Assembly (NCBI RefSeq): GCF_020921035.1
Contig: NC_063156.1
Location: forward strand, 28,754,283 to 28,818,282
DNA length: 64,000 bases
Direction of reading: 5' to 3'
Origin: Rhodamnia argentea
Lineage: Eukaryota; Streptophyta; Magnoliopsida; Myrtales; Myrtaceae
Shown: in pieces, positions 47,673 to 58,800 of the stretch
Position numbering within the stretch: position 1 is the stretch's first letter
Layout: every line of letters begins with the position of its first letter
Notes under the pieces: generated by a model
Told to the model about the DNA's origin: nothing
The model's database searches: none
The model's input: only the letters and a program-made list of their open reading frames with translations
Translations under genes and position numbers: made by a program

Positions 47673-48516
47673 TCAGAGAGGAAGATCGAGGCCCTTGCCC
47701 ACGTCCACTCCAATCACCTGAAGAATCCCTTTGTTCACTATCTGACCAAAATCCAGAAAAACCATTGTCAGTCGTGCCAAAAAATGCCATAGCGATTAAG
47801 ACCGGATATTAATTTTCGATACGCAAAGTAATACTACCGAATCTTGCCGGGTGTTTAGATGTCTCCATGAACATAAACGTCACTTATAAATAGATTTCTG
47901 CGGACGAGAGTGCTCCCCAAAAGAACTTGTTGACTCACGTTATGCATAATCGATATCATGAAGATCGAAATGTTCCTAATTAAACATGTTTAAAGCAGCT
48001 AAAGAGGACACGTTAGCAAGAGCGAATTTTTATCAATCAATGTAATCTAGCGCCACTAAATTTAGTAACCATAATACCAGAACGCCCTTGAAATAGGAGG
48101 AGCCGGAAAATTAAGGTAAACAGAAAGGAGGCTAACCAGTTCGACGATGAATGTCCCGATGAGGCCAATCATGCAAGCTCTGGAGTTCCAAACCTCGGCA
48201 GTTGTTGTGAATCCAAGAAATGGAGCCTCGAACTTGGGCTCTACTTTCGGCACTTCCACCTGCGCTTCCAGTAAAGTCCAAAGTGAGCTGAAATTCTAGA
48301 GAGAGACAGAGAGAGAGATGATGATGATGATGATGATGGTACCCCAGAGGGAAGTTTGGCAGCTCGGACCCTGAGAGAGAGGGGCTTTCTGGAGGCTTGG
48401 TTGGGGCTGTGGAAGGTGAGGAACTGGCTATGGTGGAGGCCTCCATGGAAGCTCTTCGAAGCTCTGGTCGTGGGAACAAGAGAAGAAGCTGAGTGGATGG
48501 CAAAAGAAGCAGCCAT
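47673..48516 (-). CDS. OHP1: One-helix protein OHP1 (light-harvesting-like, plastid)
   Basis: A thylakoid one-helix member of the LHC superfamily. OHP1 works with OHP2 and HCF244 in photosystem II reaction-centre assembly. Three exons, 48516-48343, 48259-48137 and 47741-47673, give 121 residues. A Ser/Arg-rich transit peptide covers about 1-50, ending near RVRAAKLPSG. Exon 2 starts VEVPKVEPKFEAPFLGF. The chlorophyll-binding helix includes E80, N83 and R85 in AEVWNSRACMIGLIG. The last exon, IVNKGILQVIGV then GKGLDLPL, completes the helix end and matches the known C terminus. That exon is only 69 bases and is overlapped by a longer open frame in another register, so it is easily missed. A naive reading through intron 2 would give a false C terminus. 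The start is the ATG before AASFAIHSASS. Confidence 0.93.
48318..48338. repeat. (ATG)n microsatellite in OHP1 intron 1
   Basis: About seven GAT/ATG triplets just inside the first intron of OHP1. Confidence 0.85.
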
Positions 48517-49673
48517 TTTTCTCTCTCCTTGGGTCCTCCAAGAACTTCTGGTTTGTTGGCCGCTTCCTTTCTCTCTCTCTCTCTCTCTCTCACATCCCCC
48601 CCTATTATCTAACAGAAAATGTGGACGATCAGTCCCTGAATGCACACCGATTTCTCCAATGTGGCCCTCACATTCCTAATTTTTCGCAATCGCGTCCCCA
48701 CATGCGTAAATGTTTCCTACTTAAGTCTTTCGGTCGCCAATTCCGGCAAATCGAGCTCGATGTGTCCGTCAGTCCTCGTCAAATTTTTTTCATATGTTAA
48801 AAATTAAAGTCGGTGTCGCCATGGACAATCAATTTGCCCCGACCAAAATGCATATATGACGGTTCGAAAAGCTACTAAACAAATTCTAATTGGGCTTTCG
48901 GTTTTGTAGCGCTACTGATTATTTTTACATCAAATTTTTGCCCACAAAATTGGCTTGAGTTTGCCGGGGGTGGAAGATGAAGCGGATCAGAAAAATCTTA
49001 CAAGCTCAAGATCTAGATTACCTAAATTATCAGTTCGAGGATCATATTAAAAAGTCATTGCTTAGTTCAGCGATTCTAAATATACTCCACCTACCTTGTT
49101 ACCGCGGCAATTAGCGCAACATGAAAATTGAACGATTTTCTTGATATGTTGCATCATTAATAAAAGTTCATGGCGTGATCATATTGGTCGTTGTATGATT
49201 CTGCTGGACTTAAATAAATGAATGCGTGACGTGGAAGCTTGTGAGCGGTAGATTCGCCAATGGATTTGACATGTGACCGTGGGTCCCGACTTGGATAAGG
49301 AGATCCAATTGAGAGATGTCCTCAATCTTGGCCCAGGTTTGTGGACCACAAAATCACTAAGCGAAAGTAAAAAGCCATAGAATGAAAGGTTGAAAAGTCT
49401 AAGTGGCAGTTGATTAGCCTATTATCATACTAATACATAGACTTTAATTGCTTGTGTGCCAGTCCCTCGAAATTTCATTTCGCCATACATCCGAGGAACA
49501 ATTGGGAGAAATGAATTCTTTCTTCTAGAAACTAAGCAAAATTTGCACACGTGTGGTTTAAAGGAAAACAGATTACAAAATTAAATCTGTGTGGAGAGAG
49601 TGATAAATATGCAAATTTAGTTGGAAAAGATAGTTAAACGGCGGAGAGATGACAAATTTTGAATTGAATTCAC
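48517..49673. other. OHP1 promoter and intergenic region
   Basis: A CT microsatellite lies at about 48571-48592, just upstream of the OHP1 start. The rest is AT-rich. No gene was recognised. Confidence 0.4.
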
Positions 49674-49676
49674 TAA

Positions 49677-51009
49677 GGCTCTGTTTGGCGGTGATTCTGT
49701 TCCCAAAAAATGATTCCGATCAAAATCACTTTTTTTGATTACGTTCCCTGGATGATTTTTTGAGAATCAAAACGCGTTTGGTAATCGTTTAAAAATTTTG
49801 TTCCTGGAACGAAAACGCGTTTGGTAGCTGCACAAAATTTCCGTTCCCAATTTGTCATTTAAATCAAATAATTATATAATCACATTTGATGGCAAAGAGG
49901 GAAAATAATCAAATAGTGATTATGGAGCAAAAAAAAAAAAAAAAAAAAGTAACAAAATTTCCGTTCCCAATTCGTTTGTCGATTTTTCATGAGTATGCAA
50001 TCGTTTATATTGTTTGAAAAGTAATTCGTATTACATTTACGGAATTTGTCTAAATCATTTATTTGTTATTATTTGCACTCTTGTAATTACACATCGTACA
50101 AGCTTACAAGACCCGCAACTCAACTACATTGATTTTTTCTTCACTCGACTCGACAAAATTTTTGTGCGGGTCGAAAAATGGAGAAAAAATGGAGATTTAG
50201 TTCGCGACGCGGAGGGTTGGGTCTAGTCTTTAATAATAATAAAACAGATAAAAGTTGAAAAAACATAATAGCAAATAAAAAATACAAACTTAATTAGAAT
50301 AAAAAATAAAATAGCTAAAAATTTGAAAAACAAAATGTGTATTAGAGGTCCCTTAATATAAAAAATATATTAGATTTAAAAATTTTCTAAAAAATAATTT
50401 TTTAAATATAAATATAAATTTAAATTGAATTTAAAAACAGGCTTAAAATTTTACGAAAAAAACTAATTTTTTTTTTAAAAAGGGGGGGAAGGGAAGAATC
50501 TGGTGACGAGATTTTTTTTTCAAAATTTTAGCTATTTTCAATCTTAAAATTTTTAATTATTTTTTAATTATTAAATTAAAAATATAAATATTTTTTTATT
50601 TCCCCCATTTCTTAAAATTTTTAAATTTTTTTATTAAGTTTTCCTTAAATAAAATTTTTAATTTAAGAAAATTAGTTTTTAGCAATTTTTAAAATTGAAT
50701 TTTAATTTATTTTAATTTATGTAAAGTTGAAAATCCACTTGGACTTTTTTTTTTAAAATAATACCATTTTATATTAAAAATTTAATTATAAGTATGAGGG
50801 ATAAGTCATAAGTATATTGTGTAAAAAAGTGATCCCCAAAAGTGTTCCAAAACACCGGAATCATCTTTTTTTTGTTTCTGAAAAGTGGTCCAAAAGTGTT
50901 CCCGGGACCAGAATCAAAATCATTTTTTTTTCATTACCAAACAAGTTTCTGATCCTTTTTTGTTTCTGGGAACGGAAACAGAGGATCGGAATCACCGCCA
51001 AACAGACCC
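49677..51009. mobile_element. Non-autonomous PIF/Harbinger-type DNA transposon
   Basis: The element is 1333 bases and flanked by TAA on both sides (49674-49676 and 51010-51012), the 3-base target-site duplication typical of PIF/Harbinger. Ends: GGCTCTGTTTGGCGGTGATT on the left, and GGGTCTGTTTGGCGGTGATT when the right end is read on the minus strand. That is one mismatch in the first 21 positions, with further similarity inward (GTTCCC, TTTGGTAAT). The interior is extremely AT-rich with long A/T homopolymers and no transposase, so it depends on an autonomous partner. The clean ends and duplication suggest a moderately recent insertion upstream of the lectin-kinase array. Confidence 0.8.
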
Positions 51010-51012
51010 TAA

Positions 51013-51618
51013 CTCTCTGACATAGGATCTCTCGCACGTGCGCCTCAACACATTGAGTTCCGGGTTAATGTCAGAGATAGGATTTTACGAGGCTTGCCTA
51101 ATCTTATGTACTAATCCTCTCATTGTCGTAAGAGAGCCATAATGACATTAAACACAAGAGTTAAAATTTGTGGGGACCTTGTCGTTCTATGCATGCTTGT
51201 CGTGAGCTTCCTTGGACGTCATTTTTCCACGCCTCGACCTCATGCGCCATCGGTTACTGACTCACCGATGACTCTGGGCAAACCCAAGGCATCGACTGAC
51301 GTTGACGGAGGCCTTAGTCGACTTTGGGGACTCCCTCAAATGTTTAAACTTTAAATGCCGTGCAGAGACAGGTGAGTCCAGAAGAAATTTAATTTGCTGA
51401 TGAAGGTCGGAACAATCAGTTACTCCCATGACGGAGGCATAGTATGCCTCGGACTGACCCGTGGATCATACGACTGCGGATTCATTCTGAAGGCCGGTTG
51501 TATGTTCGTGAGGGGTGCACAAGTTGGGGCACTGATGATCGAAATTCCCTGAGTTTCGACTCAGATGCTGTGCAAAGTCTTCTGGATCATCATCATAGGA
51601 ACTTCAAAGCCTCTGGCC
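51013..51618. other. Upstream region of lectin kinase 1
   Basis: No separate gene was recognised. An in-frame ATG at 51565 precedes the preferred start of the kinase. Confidence 0.4.
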
Positions 51619-53628
51619 ATGTTCCTAGCGATTGCTCTGGCGGTTTCTCTCCTGGCAAACACAGCGCCGAGTCGTGAAACCGGCGATTTCGCGTACAGTG
51701 GTTTCAAGTCTGCGAATCTTAGCCTCGATGGTTTAGCTGTACTCACCGGCAATGGCCTCCTGAGGTTAACCAACGTGACCAAACAGAAGGTGAGTCATGC
51801 CTTCTATCCCGACCCCATTGAATTCAAGAACTCATCCACCGGCGCTGTCCACTCGTTCTCCACCACATTCATCTTCGCTATAGCTCCCGAATATCCACCT
51901 CAGGGCGGTCACGGGTTCGCCTTTGTGATAGCTCCTCGTAGAGGAATTCCTGGAGCTCAGCCGAATATTTTTTTGGGCCTCTTCAACGAAACCAACAATG
52001 GCAATGCCGCCAACAACATTTTTGCTGTAGAGTTCGACACGGTTCAAAACTACGAATTCCGCGACATCAATGACAATCATGTTGGGATCGATGTGAATGG
52101 GCTGACCTCTGTAAAATCTTCCCCGGCTGGATACACTGAAAACAACGTTCAAGGCTTCAAAAACCTGACTCTGATTAGTGGTAAAGCAATGCAAGCTTGG
52201 GTGGATTATGATGGTGTGCAGCAACAAATCAGTGTCACATTAGCTCCTATCAATGTCGACAAACCGAGCACTCCCCTTTTGTCTCTGTCCTTCAATCTCT
52301 CGCCAATTCTCAAGGAGACCATGTACGTTGGGTTCTCGTCCGCGACCGGCTCGCTCTTAACTTCTCATTATATCCTCGGATGGAGCTTTAAGGTAAATGG
52401 ACAAGCTCAAAGGCTTGATTTGTCTCAACTTCCTAGATTACCCCATATGAAACGGAAGCAGAAATCCAATCTTCTCACCACTGGACTGCCTTTCATGTGT
52501 TTGTTCATTGTGTCCCTTCTAATCTTTGCTGTGGCTTACGCGGTAAGAAAACGAAGGAAATTCGCAGAGGTTCTTGAGGACTGGGAGCGCGACTACAGTC
52601 CGCATAGGTTCAAGTACAAAGATCTCTATGTTGCCACAAAGGGGTTCAGAGATCAGGAGCTATTAGGAGCTGGTGGATTTGGTAGGGTTTACAGAGGGGT
52701 ATTACCCACCTCAAAAACTGAGGTTGCAGTTAAGAGAGTTTCCCATGAATCGAGGCAAGGGATGAGAGAGTTCATTTCGGAAATCATTAGTATCGGTCGG
52801 CTGAGTCATCGGAACATCGTAACGCTTCTCGGTTACTGCCGTCGGAAGGGCGAGCTGCTGTTGGTCTATGACTATATGCCAAATGGAAGCCTGGACAAGT
52901 ACCTCTATAACCAACCAAAGGTGACCCTCAATTGGAGCCAAAGATTTAGAGTGATCAAAGGTGTTGCATATGGCCTCTCTTATCTCCACGAAGGATGGGA
53001 ACAAGTTGTGATTCACAGGGATATCAAAGCTAGCAACGTCATGCTAGACTCGGAACTAAATGGGAGGTTAGGAGATTTCGGGCTTGCAAAACTATACGAT
53101 CACGGTACCGATCCCCAAACCACCCATGTGGCGGGAACTCTTGGATATATGGCCCCGGAGAACACTCGAACAGCCAGGGCCACTACTAGCACGGACGTTT
53201 TCGCGTTCGGGGCATTTTTGCTCGAGGTTGCCTGCGGAAGAAGACCGGTTGAGGTTCAGGAGGAGGAGGATGTGATATTGGTGGACTGGGTGTTTTCTTG
53301 CTGGGATAAGGGTGACATTCTGGAGGCAAGAGATCCGAATCTAGGGACGGACTTTGCGGCGAAGGAGGTGGAACTAGTGTTGCGACTCGGGTTGTTGTGC
53401 TCCCAGTCCGAGCCGAATGCGAGACCATGCATGCGTCAAGTAGTGCAGTACTTGGAAGGAGATCTCGCAATGGAGGAGTTATCATCTCTTGGTATTTCCA
53501 AAAGTGGATTGGCATTTGCATTTCACGAAGGTTTTCGTGTGTCTGGCTTGTGTTATCCATCTTCCATAGACAAGGCATTTTCTCAGACATCTTCTGTTGC
53601 AAACTCTTACTTATCTGGCGGACGATGA
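51619..53628 (+). CDS. L-type lectin receptor-like kinase, copy 1
   Basis: A plasma-membrane receptor kinase of 669 residues, single exon as usual for the family. Signal peptide about 1-18 (MFLAIALAVSLLANTAPS). Legume-lectin domain about 22-265, with the metal-binding block VEFDTVQNYEFRDINDNHVG. One membrane segment about 285-309 followed by a KRRK-type stop-transfer. Kinase domain about 340-615 with LGAGGFGRVYRG, VAVKRV, HRDIKASN (His466) and DFGLAKLYDHG (Asp486), all intact. The start at 51619 is chosen because the two downstream paralogues align to this ATG. An in-frame ATG at 51565 would add 18 residues. The lectin part senses extracellular signals such as eATP or carbohydrates in relatives. 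This ligand is unknown. It is closest in feel to clade IV. Confidence 0.93.
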   Translation: MFLAIALAVSLLANTAPSRETGDFAYSGFKSANLSLDGLAVLTGNGLLRLTNVTKQKVSHAFYPDPIEFKNSSTGAVHSFSTTFIFAIAPEYPPQGGHGFAFVIAPRRGIPGAQPNIFLGLFNETNNGNAANNIFAVEFDTVQNYEFRDINDNHVGIDVNGLTSVKSSPAGYTENNVQGFKNLTLISGKAMQAWVDYDGVQQQISVTLAPINVDKPSTPLLSLSFNLSPILKETMYVGFSSATGSLLTSHYILGWSFKVNGQAQRLDLSQLPRLPHMKRKQKSNLLTTGLPFMCLFIVSLLIFAVAYAVRKRRKFAEVLEDWERDYSPHRFKYKDLYVATKGFRDQELLGAGGFGRVYRGVLPTSKTEVAVKRVSHESRQGMREFISEIISIGRLSHRNIVTLLGYCRRKGELLLVYDYMPNGSLDKYLYNQPKVTLNWSQRFRVIKGVAYGLSYLHEGWEQVVIHRDIKASNVMLDSELNGRLGDFGLAKLYDHGTDPQTTHVAGTLGYMAPENTRTARATTSTDVFAFGAFLLEVACGRRPVEVQEEEDVILVDWVFSCWDKGDILEARDPNLGTDFAAKEVELVLRLGLLCSQSEPNARPCMRQVVQYLEGDLAMEELSSLGISKSGLAFAFHEGFRVSGLCYPSSIDKAFSQTSSVANSYLSGGR

Positions 53629-55679
53629 GTCTCAAGCTTGGTATATTAAATTGAAAGCATATTTCATAGATCCAATGTAATTACCAAACTAGTGTTCTAA
53701 CTTCTAATACATCAAGTATTTGTAATTTGCTTTTCTGCAAGTATCTGTGAACTTTAATGTAAGAATCGATGTTTTAACCAATTTCTGTAGGATTTTCTTA
53801 AATAGATGTAAGGTACAAGTATTTTCCTAAGTTTAAAGGTTGGGGGCTGAAAAATGCCAAGGTCATTTAATACGACGGTATGAGCACGACACCAAGACAA
53901 ATTTCATAATTAGTAGGTGCATACGAACAATCAAAGAAAGCCACTGTCTATGAATTGCCGGCTCGTTCGTCAACGTGCGAAGCCTTGTTGACAAGATTTA
54001 CTCAACTCACCGCTTTAACCTGCTTCCGGTGATAGCTATCATTCTATTGTGAATGGGAGGGTAGAGTACCAAGACATAGGGGTTGGACATCTAGGGATAA
54101 AACACTGTTTCGGTGCGGGCCGGGAGAGCCTTAATATAATTACATAGCGTTTTTCTCTTAATAAAAAGGGAAAGAAAAATAAAATATTCAAAATGTATTT
54201 ACGTGATTTTTTCTGGAATAAAGAAGTAGAATTGGATGAGGGAATAGTATTATTAATATTATAACTCTAGAGTCAATAATTTTATATGAGGAACTATTGA
54301 GCTCAATTACTTGCTACCGTTACTTTTCAATTTTCCGTTGAGGTCAGTCATCTTAGACAGCTTGGTAAGCACGGGCCCTTATATATGTGTGTGAAGAGGG
54401 TCTCTCAGTTAAGCCATCTAGTGTGCATGAACCACTCATTCCCATTTAATTACGAACCTCGTGCAGCTATTTGTTCTGTTCAATGACATTAAGTAGGAGA
54501 TGTCGTGGCGAAGGGTAAGATTGTTATAAGAGAGATTGCAATAGCGGAGAACCCGATAGACATGGATGACCAGCCCGTTCCTTCGGTGAAGCTCAAGCTT
54601 TGCCGGACCTCGATTGGCCCTTTGTGGAGCACGAACGTTCATCAAAACGTTGGGGGGAGCTGGCATGAATGTTGAGCACTATAGCTACGCTGCGAACATT
54701 GAATCAAGGTGAAGAATTGTTGAGTTTTGTGGCTCAATTTCTTGCTGAATTCGTCATTTCAGAGTTAGGATCTAAGCTCAAGAGGATTGGTTGAGTGCGG
54801 GCGTCCATCGTTGAGAAAGGACTCCCTAAGGATTCCCGGATCAAAAGCTGGTCGAGCGAGCTGGCCACAATCAGGCCGGATTCCCGCAATCTGCGCCTTG
54901 GCCGGGTACTCGGTGGGGAAGTCTTACGGCACGATTCTTCCATTCTTAGGTGTGTTATCTCTCCTATTTAAAATTGAACATGAACATAAGCTGTTTAGAG
55001 TGTCTCCTAGGGTTTCCTAGCAAAACTAGGTGAAAGAAGCACGAGTTCTTGTTGAGGATTTTCTGTCTTGGGGTTAAAAAAAAAAGCATTAGAGAGACCG
55101 TAGATTTTCGATTGACAATGGATTCTTTTTGGCCTGCTCTCCCCGTGAAGTAGGTACGACACTCGGACCGTGGTGGGCCATATTGTTCTCGTTGATTTTT
55201 CTAGTAACAAGTCAGATTTGATTGGCAAGATCTATTAATTTCCTTCTTTATTTCACAGCAGAAAGGTTGGTTTGTGGCAGTGAAACTTCCCCGTAACATC
55301 TGGCACTCTGCGTACGCATCCGGTCGCCGACGAGTACCCGAAGGCGACATAACCTTAAACAGGAGTCAATAGTCATGTGTCTGGACACTGACGCTTTACT
55401 CTATTTCGGCCGCACACGTGGAAAATGCCGGTGGAGACAGGCAATAATTTAAGACTTTCAGCCAACCACAGAAATGAGCATTCTCAAGACCATTGTCTGG
55501 AAAACAATAATAATAGAGGTCGAGGACGACTTGGGTTGCACACCACGTTTCAATACTTACATGATTTAACGGCAGGGTCACTAGCTGAAGTTGCATTAGA
55601 TTCAATTTTGATCATAGGGGGAGATTCACTCGATATCTTCTCAGTTGTGTATTCAGCTAAATTTCCCCTGCTTCTGGAC
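53629..55679. other. Intergenic between lectin kinases 1 and 2
   Basis: The first ~70 bases after the stop are almost the same as those after kinase 2 (AAGCTTGGTATATTAAATTG), so the duplication unit includes the 3' untranslated region. A Copia-type 3' fossil at 54.5-54.68 kb is listed separately. No gene lies between. Confidence 0.55.
54500..54690 (+). mobile_element. Copia-type retrotransposon fossil (3' end of pol)
   Basis: The frame reads IREIAIAENPIDMDDQPVP then SVKLKLCRTSIG, matching the end of Copia RNase H (normally ...ENPADMLTKxVxxxKFKxCLxLIG). Following sequence may be a degraded 3' LTR. The fragment is broken and old, with no other recognisable parts. Confidence 0.55.
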
Positions 55680-57680
55680 ATGTTCTTCCTGATTGTTCTG
55701 GTGGCTTCTCGCCTGGTGAACTTTGCGCTCGCTCAGGACACCAGCAGTTTCACGTACAACGGCTTCCGGTCGGCGAATCTTAGCCTGGATGGTTTAGCCG
55801 CATTCACCGGCAATGGCCTCCTCAAGTTAACCAACGCAACCAAACAGAAGCAGAGTCATGCCTTCTACCCTGACCCAATTAAGTTTAAGAGCTCGGCCAA
55901 TGGATCTGTCTACTCTTTCTCCACGATGTTCGTCTTTGGTATGGTTTACGAGTATCCGCCTCTGGGCGGCTACGGGTTCGCTTTCGTTCTAGCTCCTCGT
56001 AGAGAGTTTCCCGGAGCTCTGCCTAGTTATTACTTTGGCCTCTTCAACGAAACCGACAATGGCAATTCCTCGAACCATATTGTTGCAGTAGAATTTGACA
56101 CAATCCAGAACCATGAGTTCAATGATATCAACGACAACCACGTTGGGATCGACGTCAATGGGCTGACCTCTGTAAAATCTGCCCTGGCAGGATACACCGC
56201 AAGTCCAGGTGCGGTCTTCACAAACTTGAGCCTGATGAGTGGTAAAGCAATGCAAGTTTGGGTGCATTACGATGGCTCGCAAAAGCAATTCAATGTCACA
56301 TTATCTCCTATCGATGTTGAGAAGCCGAAGACTCCCCTCCTATCTCTGTCCATTGATCTCTCGCCGATCATCATGGAGACCATGTACGTTGGTTTCTCGT
56401 CCTCAACCGGCTCGTTAGTAACTTCTCATTACATCGTTGGATGGAGCTTTAAGGTAAATGGAGAAGCTCAGGGACTGGTTTTGTCTCAGCTTCCTAGACT
56501 ACCCCGTGTGAGAAAGGAGGAGAAATCATACCTGCTTACTGTTGGAGTGCCTTTCATGGTGTTGTCTTTTCTGTCAATGCTAATCTTTGCTATGGTTTAT
56601 CTGATAAGACGAAAGAGAAAATTCGCAGAGGTTCTAGAGGATTGGGAGCGCGACTACGGTCCTCATAGGTTTGAGTACAAAGATCTCTATGTTGCCACGA
56701 AGGGGTTCAGAGATCAGGAGCTGTTAGGAGCTGGCGGATTTGGTAGGGTTTATAGAGGGGTGTTACCCACCACAAAAACTGAGATTGCCGTGAAGAGGGT
56801 TACTCACGAATCGAGGCAAGGGATGAGAGAGTTCGTTGCAGAGATTATTAGCATCGGCCGACTTCGTCATCGGAACATCGTAACGCTTCTCGGTTACTGC
56901 CGTCGAAAGGGTGAGCTGCTGTTGGTCTATGACTACATGCCACATGGAAGCCTAGACAAGTACCTCTATAACCAACCAAAGGTGACCCTCAATTGGAGCC
57001 AAAGATTTAGAGTGATCAAAGGTGTTGCATATGGCCTCTCTTATCTCCATGAAGGATGGGAACGAGTTGTGATTCACAGGGATATCAAAGCTAGCAACAT
57101 CTTGCTAGATTCAGAACTAAATGGGAGGTTAGGAGATTTCGGGCTGGCCAGAATATACGATCATGGCACAGATCCTCAAACCACCCATGTGGTGGGAACT
57201 CTTGGATATTTGGCCCCGGAGAACACTCGAACCGCCAGGGCCACTACGAGCACGGATGTTTTTGCATTTGGGGCATTTTTGCTCGAGGTTGCTTGCGGAA
57301 GAAGGCCGATTGAGGCTCGGGAGAAGGAGGATGTAATATTGGTGGAGTGGGTGTTTTCGTGCTGGGATAAGGGTGACATTCTAGAGGCAAGAGATCCCAA
57401 TTTAGGGACAGACTTTGTGGCGAAGGAAGTGGAGCTAGTGTTGAAACTTGGATTGATGTGCTCCAATTCGGAGCGAACAGCGAGACCAAGAATGCGTCAC
57501 GTAGTGCAGTACCTAGAAGGGGATGTCACAATGCAGGAGTTATCATCTCTTGGTACTTCAACAAGTGGATTGACATTTGCAGGTCATGAAGGTCTTAGCA
57601 TGTCTTATCCATCTTCCGCAGACAAGGGATTTTCACAGACATCTCCTGTCCCAGACTCTCTCCTCTCTGGTGGAAGATGA
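55680..57680 (+). CDS. L-type lectin receptor-like kinase, copy 2
   Basis: A single-exon protein of 666 residues, in tandem with copy 1 and very similar throughout. Signal peptide MFFLIVLVASRLVNFALA (1-18), legume-lectin domain with VEFDTIQNHEFNDINDNHVG, a membrane segment starting LLTVGVPFMVLSF, and a complete kinase: LGAGGFGRVYRG, IAVKRV, HRDIKASN, DFGLARIYDHG, APENTRTARATTSTDVFAFG. The C-terminal tail ends LLSGGR, as in copy 1. The frame stays open for 85 codons upstream to an ATG at 55425, but that stretch has no targeting or domain signal and is best read as 5' leader. Kinase residues differ less from copy 1 than lectin residues do, as expected when the extracellular part diversifies. 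Confidence 0.93.
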   Translation: MFFLIVLVASRLVNFALAQDTSSFTYNGFRSANLSLDGLAAFTGNGLLKLTNATKQKQSHAFYPDPIKFKSSANGSVYSFSTMFVFGMVYEYPPLGGYGFAFVLAPRREFPGALPSYYFGLFNETDNGNSSNHIVAVEFDTIQNHEFNDINDNHVGIDVNGLTSVKSALAGYTASPGAVFTNLSLMSGKAMQVWVHYDGSQKQFNVTLSPIDVEKPKTPLLSLSIDLSPIIMETMYVGFSSSTGSLVTSHYIVGWSFKVNGEAQGLVLSQLPRLPRVRKEEKSYLLTVGVPFMVLSFLSMLIFAMVYLIRRKRKFAEVLEDWERDYGPHRFEYKDLYVATKGFRDQELLGAGGFGRVYRGVLPTTKTEIAVKRVTHESRQGMREFVAEIISIGRLRHRNIVTLLGYCRRKGELLLVYDYMPHGSLDKYLYNQPKVTLNWSQRFRVIKGVAYGLSYLHEGWERVVIHRDIKASNILLDSELNGRLGDFGLARIYDHGTDPQTTHVVGTLGYLAPENTRTARATTSTDVFAFGAFLLEVACGRRPIEAREKEDVILVEWVFSCWDKGDILEARDPNLGTDFVAKEVELVLKLGLMCSNSERTARPRMRHVVQYLEGDVTMQELSSLGTSTSGLTFAGHEGLSMSYPSSADKGFSQTSPVPDSLLSGGR

Positions 57681-57856
57681 CTCTTAAGCTTGGTATATTA
57701 AATTGAAAGCACGTTTCATAGATCCAATGTAATTACCAAACTAGTGTTCTTATACATCAAGTATTCGTAGTTTGCAACTCTGAGAGTATGTGTGAACTGT
57801 AATTTTGGGATGCTATGGATCAACCAATTTCTACAATACGTTCACATGTTCTTGGG

Positions 57857-57940
57857 AATGTCTGCATTAGCATAATTGCCTTCTTTTTCATAAGGATTAA
57901 TGTCTGCATTAGCTTAATTGCCTTCTTTTTTATAAGGATC
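57857..57940. repeat. 42-bp tandem duplication
   Basis: Two units, 57857-57898 and 57899-57940, nearly identical and sharing AATGTCTGCATTAGC, in the 3' flank of kinase 2. Confidence 0.85.
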
Positions 57941-58027
57941 ATTACTTGTTTGCTTGAATCCTTGCATGATTTAAAGTTACGGTCCATGTAAATAGAAAAT
58001 TCAACGAGTTAATGGTGCATGTGTTGT

Positions 58028-58800
58028 GACCCAAGTCAGGGCACTGACAGCTGAAATTACATTGGATTCAAGTTGATCCTAGGAGATTCAAAGGATATCT
58101 TCTGTGTAGTGTATTCAGCGAATTTCTCCAGTTTCTGGAAATGTTCTCCGCGATTGTTCTGGCGGTTTCTTCACTGGCAAACTTTGCACTCGCTTACTGT
58201 ACCTGCAATTTCAGGTACAATGGTTTCCGGTCGGTGAATCCTAGCCTAGATTGTTTAGCCGCATCATGGGCATTGGCCTCCTAAAGTAAACCAACACAAC
58301 CATACAGAAATCAGAGTCATGCCTTCTACCCTACCCTAATGAAGTTCAAGAACTCATTCAATGGATCTGTCCACCCGGGGTTCTCGTCCTCAACCAGCTC
58401 GTTAGTAACTTCTCATTTCATCCTCGGATGGAGGTTTGATGTAAATGGACAAGCTCAGAGGCTGGCATGAATCCAGGCAAGGAATGAGGCAATTCATTGC
58501 GGAGATCGTGAGAACTGGCGGCCTTTGTCGCTGGAACATTGTCACGCTTCTCGGTCACTGCCTCTTCGAAGCGTGAGCTGCTGCGGTTCGTGTATGGCTA
58601 CAAGCCCAGTGGAATGGAAGCCTAGGCTGGGCTGGTGCCATGATAACGAACCAAAGGCCAACATCACTTGAAACCTAAGATTTAGTGTGATTAGAGGTGC
58701 TGCACATGGCCTCTATCATCTCCATGAAGGATGATGGTAGCAAGAAGTGATTCACAGTGATGTTAGAGCTAGTAACCTCAGTACATCAAGGCCGGGCCCC
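58028..58800 (+). pseudogene. Decayed third L-type lectin receptor-like kinase
   Basis: The segment is homologous to the upstream leader (GATATCTTCTGTGTAGTGTATTCAGC-like region), the ATG context at 58140 (ATGTTCTCCGCGATTGTTCTGG) and scattered pieces of the lectin and kinase of copies 1-2, in order. Large parts are deleted: it jumps from the N-terminal lectin segment to the lectin end (about 58.38 kb) and then into the kinase near HESRQGMR (about 58.47 kb). Several stops and frame changes occur, and it stops before the DFG region at about 58.8 kb. It is a host-gene relic, too short to encode a receptor. Confidence 0.85.

Noticed and set aside
47509-47790. 93-codon ATG-initiated frame (MAFFGTTDNG...) as a small gene
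   Set aside because: It overlaps the OHP1 last exon in a different register and has no domain. The OHP1 reading explains the sequence better.
51565-51618. Upstream ATG as start of lectin kinase 1
   Set aside because: Both paralogues align to the ATG at 51619, which begins directly with a signal peptide. The extension has no counterpart.
55425-55679. 85-residue N-terminal extension of lectin kinase 2
   Set aside because: No targeting signal or domain. The matching region of the third copy is leader-like and a good signal peptide starts at 55680.
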